Below are positions 7,513 to 13,643 of a DNA stretch of 14,267 nt, one piece after another; position 1 is the stretch's first letter; every line of letters starts with the position of its first letter. Below the pieces are notes generated by a model that had not been told where the DNA came from, searched no databases, and saw nothing but the letters and a program-made list of their open reading frames with translations. The position numbers were made by a program, and so were the translations under genes. Source of the DNA: an uncultured Dysosmobacter sp. (lineage in GTDB: Bacteria; Bacillota; Clostridia; Oscillospirales; Oscillospiraceae); NCBI GenBank assembly GCA_934563745.1, contig CAKTHE010000033.1, positions 1 to 14,267 on the forward strand, given 5' to 3'.

Positions 7513-7541
7513 AATATATCATGGAACCTTATAATTGTCAA
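7513..7541 (-). promoter_or_regulatory. Promoter of the crRNA-like RNA
   Basis: On the minus strand TTGACA (7536-7541), 17 bases, TATATT (7513-7518). The predicted start near 7506 places the RNA 5' end immediately before the pseudo-repeat hairpin. Confidence 0.85.
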
Positions 7542-7582
7542 ACCTCAGAAAATAAATAGCTCAATCATGTATTTTAGTTATT

Positions 7583-7604
7583 TATAACTTTTTCTTATTA
7601 TGAA
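7583..7604 (-). promoter_or_regulatory. Predicted operator: Cascade target site guided by the crRNA-like RNA, with TTC PAM
   Basis: On the minus strand the site reads TTC (PAM, 7604-7602) then ATAATAAGAAAAAGTTATA (7601-7583). Against the guide's ATAATGAGAAATAGTTGTA it matches at positions 1-5, 7-11, 13-16 and 18-19, with mismatches at 6, 12 and 17. Pairing stops after position 19. The site ends 1 base upstream of the -35 box of the cas5c promoter, so bound Cascade would block RNA polymerase. It leaves the guide's own promoter (7513-7541) free. Confidence 0.82.
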
Positions 7605-7605
7605 C

Positions 7606-7634
7606 TTGACATAGAGACGGACGAAGTATATGAT
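7606..7634 (+). promoter_or_regulatory. Sigma-A promoter of the cas5c-cas2 operon
   Basis: TTGACA (7606-7611), 17 bases, TATGAT (7629-7634). The start would be near 7641, giving a short leader with AAAGGAG (7654-7660) before the cas5c ATG. An AT-rich tract upstream could serve as an UP element and contains the predicted guide target. Confidence 0.88.
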
Positions 7635-7667
7635 AGAGGCAGATAAATCAGAGAAAGGAGTGATCCG

Positions 7668-8330
7668 ATGGCGATACAAGTGGAAGTATGGGGCGAATAT
7701 GCATGTTTCACGCGGCCGGAAATGAAAACCGAACGTGTAAGCTATGATGTAATGACCCCCTCGGCAGCACGAGGCCTGCTGGAAAGCATTTTCTGGCATC
7801 CCGGTCTTCGCTATGTGATCGACCGCATCCATGTGTGCAGCCCCATCCGCTTCACCAATATCCGCCGCAATGAAGTGAAGGACACCATCAGCGCCCGCAA
7901 GGTGAAAACAGTGATGGAAAAGGGAACGGGCGAGCTGTACCTGGCTACGCCGGAGAGCATCCAGCAGCGGGCTGCCATGGTGCTGCGGGACGTGCACTAC
8001 GTGATCGACGCCCACTTTGACATGACGGATCGGGCCGCCCCCGGCGACAACCCAGGCAAATTTCAGGACATCATCAAGCGGCGGCTGGAACGGGGACAGT
8101 GCTACAGCATGCCTTATTTCGGAACCCGGGAATTTCCGGCCCATTTTCGCCGCTGCATGGAGCTGCCGCCCTGCCCGGAGGAGTTGAAGGGCACCCGGGA
8201 CCTGGGGTGGATGCTGTGGGACATGGATTACAGTGACCCGGAGAACATCACGCCAAAGTTTTTCCGGGCCAGTCTGGCGGATGGCGTGATGACCGTGCCG
8301 ACATCGGAGAGTGGGGAGGTGAGAGGATGA
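7668..8330 (+). CDS. cas5c: Cas5c (Cas5d/Csd5), crRNA-processing endonuclease of type I-C
   Basis: In type I-C systems, which lack Cas6, Cas5 cuts pre-crRNA at the 3' base of the repeat hairpin and then stays on the 5' tag as part of Cascade. The 220-residue length fits. The N-terminus VEVWGEYACFTRPEMKTERVSYDVMTPSAARGLLE (about residues 5-39, here in the form VEVWGEYACFTRP then SYDVMTPSAARG) and IFWHP---Y-IDRIHV-(S)PIRF-(N)IRRNEV are typical of the family. I did not assign the catalytic residues. It is the first gene of its operon, with AAAGGAG 7 bases before the ATG. Its end overlaps cas8c by ATGA. The same enzyme would process both the array transcript and the proposed crRNA-like RNA, since both have a stem-loop followed by the same tag. 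Confidence 0.95.
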   Translation: MAIQVEVWGEYACFTRPEMKTERVSYDVMTPSAARGLLESIFWHPGLRYVIDRIHVCSPIRFTNIRRNEVKDTISARKVKTVMEKGTGELYLATPESIQQRAAMVLRDVHYVIDAHFDMTDRAAPGDNPGKFQDIIKRRLERGQCYSMPYFGTREFPAHFRRCMELPPCPEELKGTRDLGWMLWDMDYSDPENITPKFFRASLADGVMTVPTSESGEVRG

Positions 8331-10081
8331 TCCTGCAGGCACTGACCCGGTACTACGAGGACCTGCTGAGCCGGGGCGAGATCGATGCTCCCGGCTGGAC
8401 GCCAGTAAAAATCAGCTATGCGCTGTGCTTGGATGGGGAGGGACAGCTGACACAGGTCATTCCCACCATGGAGGAAGTGACCAAGGGCAAGAAAACCGTT
8501 TTGCAGCCTCAGGTGTTTCCTCTGCCGGCGGCGGTGAAGCGCGCTTCTAACATTGCATCCAACTTCCTTTGGGACAACTCCTCTTACCTTTTGGGCGTGG
8601 ACCGGAAGGGCAAGCCGGAGCGGAGCCGGGACTGCTTCGCGGCGGCTGCACAGAAGCATCATGCGGTGCTGGACGGGGTGGAGTCCCCTGCAGCCCGGGC
8701 CATTCTGGCCTTTTTCGATACCTGGCAGCCCAGCCAAGCGGCAGAGCACCCCGCTCTGGCCGGGCTGCTTGAGGACGTGACCGCCGGGGCGAACCTGCTG
8801 TTCCGGGTGGACGGCTGTTATCCACAAGAGGACGCCACCATCCGGGAGGCGTGGCAGTGCTACCGGACGAGCAGTGATCCGGACGCGGTGCGGATGCAGT
8901 GCCTGGTAACCGGCCGTGCGGATGAGATCGTGCCCACCCATCCGGCTATCAAGGGCGTGCGGGATGCCCAGTCCAGCGGTGCGGCGCTGGTTTCCTTCAA
9001 CGCCCCGGCCTTTTGCTCCTACGGCCGGGAGCAGAACTACAACGCCCCGGTGGGAAAATACGCCGCCTTCGCCTATACCGCCGCATTGAACCACCTGCTG
9101 GCAGACCGAAACCATGTGCAGCTCATCGGCGACACCACCGTGGTCTGCTGGGCGGAGGGGGCGGATCCTGCGTACCAGAGTTTTGCCATGACGGCCTGCT
9201 TCGGCGCGGAGTCCAGCCTGTCGGACGGCGACCTCCGGGCGGCCCTCAAACGATTGGCGGAAGGGAAGCCCTGTGACGATCTTGGCATCGACCCGAACCG
9301 TCCCTTTTACATCCTGGGCTTAGCCCCCAACGCGGCCCGGCTCTCCGTCCGTTTTTTCCTGCGGGACAGCTTCGGCGCCCTGATGAAGAACGTGAATGAT
9401 CACTATGAGCGACTGGAGATTGTGGGTGCTCGTTACAAGGTACTGTCTCTGTGGGCGCTGCTGCGGGAAACGGTAAACATGAACTCCCGCGACAAAACGC
9501 CATCGCCTGCAATGGCCGGTGCGACTGCCCGCGCTGTCTTCTCAGGCGGTCCATACCCTGCATCATTATTGGAAGCCGTAATGCTCCGCATTCGGGCAGA
9601 GCAGGACAACACCGAAAAAAGAACCTACAAGATTACAGCAGGTCGAATGGCAATTCTGAAGGCCTACTACCTCAAGAATCCACACAAAGACTGTCCAAAG
9701 GAGGTTTTAACCGTGAGCCTGAATGAAGCAAGCAACGATACCGCCTATACCCTGGGCCGCCTGTTCTCGGTTTATGAAGCCGTACAGCAGGCTGCCAATC
9801 CCGGTATCAACGCCACCATCAAAGATAAGTATTTCAACTCCGCGGCGGCCATGCCCGCCAGCATTTTCCCGGTGCTGAACAATCTTTGTCAGAAGCATCT
9901 GCGGAAGCTGGACACCAGAGGGCGGGTCTATTATGACAAGCAGATCATGGATCTGAAGGGACGGCTGGGAGAGAGTTACCCGCCCCGGATGACCCTGGCC
10001 CAGCAGGGCAGCTTTGACCTGGGCTATTATCACCAGACCCAGAAGCGGTATACGAAAAAGGAGGAAGAGAAAAATGTCTGA
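8327..10081 (+). CDS. cas8c: Cas8c (Csd1), large subunit of type I-C Cascade
   Basis: The large subunit reads the PAM and helps recruit Cas3. The 584 residues and the start MILQALTRYYEDLL are characteristic of Csd1. Other family features are WTPVKISYALCLDGEG, FLWDNSSYLLGVD, CLVTG--(D)EIVPTHPAIKGV, SFNAPAFCSYGREQNYNAPV and the C-terminal YYHQTQKRY block. The ATG overlaps the cas5c stop (ATGA) and follows GGGGAGGTGAGAGG. Its 3' end overlaps the cas7c start by 8 bases. A very strong internal ribosome binding site before an in-frame GTG at codon 463 marks a second product, Cas11c. Confidence 0.97.
   Translation: MILQALTRYYEDLLSRGEIDAPGWTPVKISYALCLDGEGQLTQVIPTMEEVTKGKKTVLQPQVFPLPAAVKRASNIASNFLWDNSSYLLGVDRKGKPERSRDCFAAAAQKHHAVLDGVESPAARAILAFFDTWQPSQAAEHPALAGLLEDVTAGANLLFRVDGCYPQEDATIREAWQCYRTSSDPDAVRMQCLVTGRADEIVPTHPAIKGVRDAQSSGAALVSFNAPAFCSYGREQNYNAPVGKYAAFAYTAALNHLLADRNHVQLIGDTTVVCWAEGADPAYQSFAMTACFGAESSLSDGDLRAALKRLAEGKPCDDLGIDPNRPFYILGLAPNAARLSVRFFLRDSFGALMKNVNDHYERLEIVGARYKVLSLWALLRETVNMNSRDKTPSPAMAGATARAVFSGGPYPASLLEAVMLRIRAEQDNTEKRTYKITAGRMAILKAYYLKNPHKDCPKEVLTVSLNEASNDTAYTLGRLFSVYEAVQQAANPGINATIKDKYFNSAAAMPASIFPVLNNLCQKHLRKLDTRGRVYYDKQIMDLKGRLGESYPPRMTLAQQGSFDLGYYHQTQKRYTKKEEEKNV
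9713..10081 (+). CDS. cas11c: Cas11c, small Cascade subunit from an internal start in cas8c
   Basis: Within cas8c, AAAGGAGGT (9697-9705) lies 7 bases before a GTG at 9713 that is in frame with cas8c (its codon 463). Translation from there gives 122 residues starting VSLNEASNDTAYTLGRLFSV and sharing the Cas8c C-terminus. It is known for type I-C that the C-terminal part of Cas8c is made separately this way as Cas11c, the small subunit that stabilises the R-loop in multiple copies. The length and position agree. The ribosome binding site is stronger than that of many real starts in the window, which a purely coding constraint would not explain. It would be missed by ordinary gene callers. Confidence 0.85.
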   Translation: MSLNEASNDTAYTLGRLFSVYEAVQQAANPGINATIKDKYFNSAAAMPASIFPVLNNLCQKHLRKLDTRGRVYYDKQIMDLKGRLGESYPPRMTLAQQGSFDLGYYHQTQKRYTKKEEEKNV

Positions 10082-10961
10082 GCCTATTCAGAACCGGTAT
10101 GAATTTGCGGTATTCTTCGATGTGGAGAACGGCAACCCCAACGGTGATCCCGACGCGGGCAATATGCCCCGGGTGGATCCGGAGACCGGCTACGGCCTGG
10201 TAACGGATGTGTGTCTCAAGCGCAAGATCCGCAACTACGTGGAGACGGCCAAGGAGGGGGAGCCCGGCTACCGTATTTACATTAAGGACGGCGTCCCCCT
10301 GAACACCAGCGACAAGGAGGCCTGCGCCTATGTGGGCGTGGATCCGGACAAGCTCAAGGAAGCCAAGAAAAAGGACGACCAGCTGGACCGGAAGCTCAGG
10401 GACTTCATGTGCTCCAATTTCTACGATATCCGCACCTTCGGCGCGGTGATGACGACCTTTACCAAGGGTGCGCTCAACTGCGGACAGGTCCGCGGCCCCG
10501 TACAGCTGGGCTTTGCCCGCAGCGTGGACCCCATTCTGCCCCAGGAGATCACCATTACCCGCGTGGCCATTACCACCGAGGCAGACGCGGAAAAGAAGAA
10601 CACGGAGATGGGCCGGAAATACATCGTTCCTTACGGCCTTTATCGTGCAGAGGGCTATGTTTCCGCCAATCTGGCGCGCAAGACCACCGGCTTCTCGGAG
10701 GAGGACCTGAACCTTTTGTGGACGGCGATCCTCAACATGTTTGAAAACGACCACTCCGCCGCCCGGGGCAAGATGGCCGTCCGGGAGCTGATCGTATTCA
10801 AGCACGACACAGAGCTTGGCTGTGCCCCGGCCCACAAGCTCTTCGATCTGGTGAAGGCCGCTCATAAGGAGGGCGTTGCGGTGCCCAGAAGCTATGAGGA
10901 CTATACCGTAACGGTGGAGGAGCGCCTGCCTGACGGTGTGACCTGCACGCGGATGGGGTGA
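10074..10961 (+). CDS. cas7c: Cas7c (Csd2), backbone subunit of type I-C Cascade
   Basis: Copies of Cas7 line the crRNA spacer and form the backbone of the complex. In Cascade each copy flips out every sixth base of the guide. The 295-residue protein starts MSEPIQNRYEFAVFFDVENGN and carries the Csd2 signature GNPNGDPDAGNMPR with the following DPETGYGLVTDVCLKRKIRNY. The start at 10074 is chosen over an in-frame ATG at 10014 because AAGGAGGAAGAG (10058-10069) sits just before it and the known N-terminus begins there. It overlaps the end of cas8c by 8 bases, and its TGA overlaps the GTG start of cas4. Confidence 0.97.
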   Translation: MSEPIQNRYEFAVFFDVENGNPNGDPDAGNMPRVDPETGYGLVTDVCLKRKIRNYVETAKEGEPGYRIYIKDGVPLNTSDKEACAYVGVDPDKLKEAKKKDDQLDRKLRDFMCSNFYDIRTFGAVMTTFTKGALNCGQVRGPVQLGFARSVDPILPQEITITRVAITTEADAEKKNTEMGRKYIVPYGLYRAEGYVSANLARKTTGFSEEDLNLLWTAILNMFENDHSAARGKMAVRELIVFKHDTELGCAPAHKLFDLVKAAHKEGVAVPRSYEDYTVTVEERLPDGVTCTRMG

Positions 10962-11620
10962 TCGATTCCGAGGAGGACTTCCTTCCGCTCTCCGGCCTGC
11001 AGCATTTTAAATTCTGCCGCCGGCAGTGGGCTCTGATCCAAATTGAGAACCTATGGGCCGAGAATTTCCGCACAACGGATGGGGCCATTCTTCACGAAAA
11101 TGCCCACAACGGCGATTTCAGCGAAAGCAGGGGAGACCGCCTGATCACACGGGACATGCGCATCTTTTCCCGGACCCTGGGCGTTTCGGGGGCCTGCGAT
11201 GTATTGGAATTCCACCGGAGCGGGACCGGCATTCCCCTCAGGGACAAGGAGGGCTTGTGGCAGCCCTATCCGGTGGAGTACAAGCGGGGACGGCCTAAGG
11301 AGACCACGGCGGACGCCCTTCAGCTGTGCGGTCAGGCCATGTGCCTGGAGGAGATGCTCTGCTGTGAGATTCCGGGCGGAGCCCTGTATTACGGCGAGCT
11401 GCGCCGCCGCACAGAGGTGGCTTTCACGCCGGAGCTGCGGCAGGAAGTACGCACACTCCTCGCCGAAATGCACGACCTTTACAGTCGGGGCCGCACGCCG
11501 AAGGTAAGGCCCACCAAGGGCTGCAGTGCCTGCTCGCTGAAGGAGCTTTGTCTGCCGAAGCTGATGCGGGGAAAATCCGTTTCCGCGTATCTTGGCAGCG
11601 CGATGGAGGGGACCGGATGA
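10958..11620 (+). CDS. cas4: Cas4, adaptation exonuclease (PAM-dependent spacer processing)
   Basis: A RecB-family nuclease with an iron-sulfur cluster that works with Cas1-Cas2 to trim prespacers and select those with the right PAM. The cluster cysteines are visible: Cys20 (FKFCRRQW) and Cys189, Cys192 and Cys198 (GCSACSLKELC). RecB motifs include His47 (GAILHE), Asp81 (GACDVLEF), Glu107 and Lys109 (VEYKRGRPK), and a Q-rich helix (DALQLCGQAMCLEEM). The length is 220 residues. The start is GTG at 10958, overlapping the cas7c stop as GTGA. The stop overlaps the cas1 ATG. Translational coupling is therefore likely along the operon. Confidence 0.96.
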   Translation: MIDSEEDFLPLSGLQHFKFCRRQWALIQIENLWAENFRTTDGAILHENAHNGDFSESRGDRLITRDMRIFSRTLGVSGACDVLEFHRSGTGIPLRDKEGLWQPYPVEYKRGRPKETTADALQLCGQAMCLEEMLCCEIPGGALYYGELRRRTEVAFTPELRQEVRTLLAEMHDLYSRGRTPKVRPTKGCSACSLKELCLPKLMRGKSVSAYLGSAMEGTG

Positions 11621-12648
11621 GGCAGCTTTTAAATACGCTCTTTGTCACGTCCGAGGATCTTTACCTCTCGCTGGACGGCGAAAACATTGTGGCAAACCGC
11701 GGCGGGGAAATTGCCGCCCGCTACCCGCTGCACACATTGCAAAGCATCGTGTCCTTTTCCTACGCAGGCGCGTCACCTGCACTGATGGGGGCCTGTGCCC
11801 AGCGGGAGATCGGGCTGGCCTTCTGCTCACCGCGCGGGAAATTTCTCGCACGCGTGGCAGGACAGGCCCCAGGCAATGTCCTGCTGCGGCGGATGCAGTA
11901 CCGGATAGCGGACGATCCGTCCCAAAGCTGCCGCATTGCCCGAAACATGATCTTCGGAAAGGTTTACAATGCCCGTTGGAGTGTAGAGCGCACCCGGCGC
12001 GATCACGCGCTTCGGATTGATGCGGCGCAGTTTTCCGCTGTGTCCGGGCAGCTGCAGGGGCTGCTGCCTCAAATTGCGGAGGAAACATCGCTTGATGCAC
12101 TGCGCGGCCTTGAGGGCGCCGGGGCGACGGCTTACTTCCGTGTGCTGGATGACATGATTCTGCAGGGAAAAGAAACCTTTTATTTCCGGGAGCGCAGCCG
12201 TCGCCCGCCGCTGGATGCATTCAATGCACTGCTGTCCTTTGCATACAGTTTACTCGCACATGACTGCGCCTCGGCGCTCGAGAGCGTAGGGCTGGATGCC
12301 TATGTGGGCTATCTCCACCGGGATCGGCCGGGCCGGGAGTCGCTGGCTCTTGACTTAATGGAAGAACTGCGTCCCTGCTTTGCTGACCGCTTTGCGCTCA
12401 CGCTCGTCAACAACCGGGTGCTTAAAGCAGATGCTTTTGATTTCCGCGAAAGCGGCGCTGTGCTGCTGACGGATGCGGGACGCAGAACATTCCTGAAGAA
12501 ATGGCAGGAGCGAAAACGGGAGACCATCACCCATCCGTTTCTTGAAGAGAAAATGCCCTGGGGACTTGTGCCGTATGTACAGAGTCTGCTGCTTGCGCGG
12601 TATCTGCGCGGCGACCTGGAAGACTATCCGCCGTTTCTGTGGAAGTGA
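11617..12648 (+). CDS. cas1: Cas1, CRISPR integrase, type I-C
   Basis: Catalyses insertion of new spacers at the leader end of the array, as a complex with Cas2. The 343-residue protein has the family start MRQLLNTLFVTSEDLYLSLDG. The metal-binding residues are Glu166 (GLEGAGATAYF), His234 (GYLHRDRPGR) and Asp246 with Glu249/250 (LDLMEELRP). The signature RRPPLDAFNALLSFAYSLL (196-214) is present. The ATG at 11617, overlapping the cas4 stop as ATGA, is preferred to an in-frame ATG at 11548. The earlier one would lie deep inside cas4 and lengthen the family N-terminus by 23 residues. GGAGGGG precedes it. All catalytic residues are present, so adaptation should be active. Confidence 0.98.
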   Translation: MRQLLNTLFVTSEDLYLSLDGENIVANRGGEIAARYPLHTLQSIVSFSYAGASPALMGACAQREIGLAFCSPRGKFLARVAGQAPGNVLLRRMQYRIADDPSQSCRIARNMIFGKVYNARWSVERTRRDHALRIDAAQFSAVSGQLQGLLPQIAEETSLDALRGLEGAGATAYFRVLDDMILQGKETFYFRERSRRPPLDAFNALLSFAYSLLAHDCASALESVGLDAYVGYLHRDRPGRESLALDLMEELRPCFADRFALTLVNNRVLKADAFDFRESGAVLLTDAGRRTFLKKWQERKRETITHPFLEEKMPWGLVPYVQSLLLARYLRGDLEDYPPFLWK

Positions 12649-12655
12649 GGCGTTT

Positions 12656-12946
12656 ATGCTGGTTTTGATCACTTATGATGTGAACACCTGTGACGCTGCC
12701 GGCCGGGCCAGACTGCGCAAAATTGCAAAGCAGTGCGTCAACTACGGGCAGCGGGTACAAAACTCTGTGTTTGAGTGTCTGCTGGATACCGCGCAATGCC
12801 GCAGCCTGCAGAATAAGCTCTGCAAAATTATGGATCCGGAAAAGGACAGTCTGCGCTTTTACTGCCTCGGAAAGAAATACGAGAGCAAAATTGAACACTT
12901 TGGCTGCAGGCAAACCTACCTTCCGGAAGAACCGATGATTCTGTAG
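12656..12946 (+). CDS. cas2: Cas2, adaptation protein, type I-C
   Basis: The structural partner of Cas1 in spacer integration. The 96 residues start MLVLITYDVNTCDAAGRARL, with the conserved Asp8 at the end of the first beta strand. They continue with NYGQRVQNSVFECLLD, typical of I-C Cas2 proteins. The ATG at 12656 lies 7 bases after the cas1 stop, with GTGAGG just upstream. An in-frame ATG at 12542 would give a 38-residue extension inside cas1 and is not supported by the family. It is the last gene of the operon. I see no clear terminator after it before the CRISPR leader. Confidence 0.97.
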   Translation: MLVLITYDVNTCDAAGRARLRKIAKQCVNYGQRVQNSVFECLLDTAQCRSLQNKLCKIMDPEKDSLRFYCLGKKYESKIEHFGCRQTYLPEEPMIL

Positions 12947-13105
12947 TGCGAAGCGGGAGCATCCGGAAAAAGCGGGAACCGTTCGCACCAGTAATTTGCG
13001 TGATGAATTAAAAATCGGATACTCTGACAGGCGGTATACGATACAAAATATTCAAAATTTGTCTGTTATTGCAGAAATGCAGGAATGAATTTATGCATTT
13101 TTGCT
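12947..13105 (+). promoter_or_regulatory. CRISPR leader with a probable array promoter
   Basis: The 159-base AT-rich stretch between cas2 and the first repeat has no gene. A possible promoter is CTGACA (13024-13029), 17 bases, AATATT (13047-13052), which is only moderate. An inverted repeat AAATGCA (13075-13081) / TGCATTT (13094-13100) sits within 31 bases of the first repeat, where leader sequences guide integration. The leader position marks repeat 1 as the end where new spacers enter. Confidence 0.65.
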
Positions 13106-13472
13106 GTCGCACCCCGTAAGGGGTGCGTGGATTGAAATGACTGCCCAAAGTTTACAATCCGCGTATCAAATCGTCGCACCCCGTAAGGGGTGCGTGGATT
13201 GAAATGGGACAAAAAAGTAATACGTATCAAGGTAAACGGTCGCACCCCGTAAGGGGTGCGTGGATTGAAATAAAAATTTAAGCACTTTTTTTCCATCTGG
13301 CTTAGTCGCACCCCGTAAGGGGTGCGTGGATTGAAATCTACCTAACCGGCGCTTCGCTTGGTGTCAGTGGGCGTCGCACCCCGTAAGGGGTGCGTGGATT
13401 GAAATTTCAATTTCATTATTCGTCCTCCTTATCTGCACAGTCGCACCCCGTAAGGGGTGCGTGGATTGAAAT

Positions 13473-13506
13473 TAAGTATGGCGTTGTTTCTTCGCTTGGC
13501 GAAGGT
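13473..13506 (+). repeat. Spacer 6, near-duplicate of spacer 8
   Basis: This 34-base spacer and spacer 8 (13608-13643, 36 bases) begin at the same point (TAAGTATGG) and share 32 of 34 positions. They differ at position 10 (C against T) and 25 (T against C), and spacer 8 is 2 bases longer at its far end. In the open frame KYGVVSSLGEG both differences are synonymous. Confidence 0.95.
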
Positions 13507-13607
13507 GTCGCACCCCGTAAGGGGTGCGTGGATTGAAATTCAGGAAGCCGCTAAAAATCGTAATTGGCAAGAGAGTCGCACCCCGTAAGGGGTGCGTGGA
13601 TTGAAAT

Positions 13608-13643
13608 TAAGTATGGTGTTGTTTCTTCGCTCGGCGAAGGTCT
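13608..13643 (+). repeat. Spacer 8, near-duplicate of spacer 6
   Basis: See spacer 6. Because it is farther from the leader, it should be the older of the two; spacer 7, unrelated, was inserted between them. Two separate acquisitions from related phages fit better than array duplication, since the lengths and two bases differ. Confidence 0.95.

Noticed and set aside
7542..7605. A CreT-like toxin gene that would make the guide a CreA antitoxin
   Set aside because: The only ATG frame (7567) has 6 codons and no ribosome binding site, and the matched target abuts the cas5c promoter instead. An unrecognised toxin RNA cannot be fully excluded.
7640..7667. Insertion sequence or attachment-site remnants around the cas genes
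   Set aside because: No transposase, terminal inverted repeats or tRNA gene are visible at the locus borders within the window.
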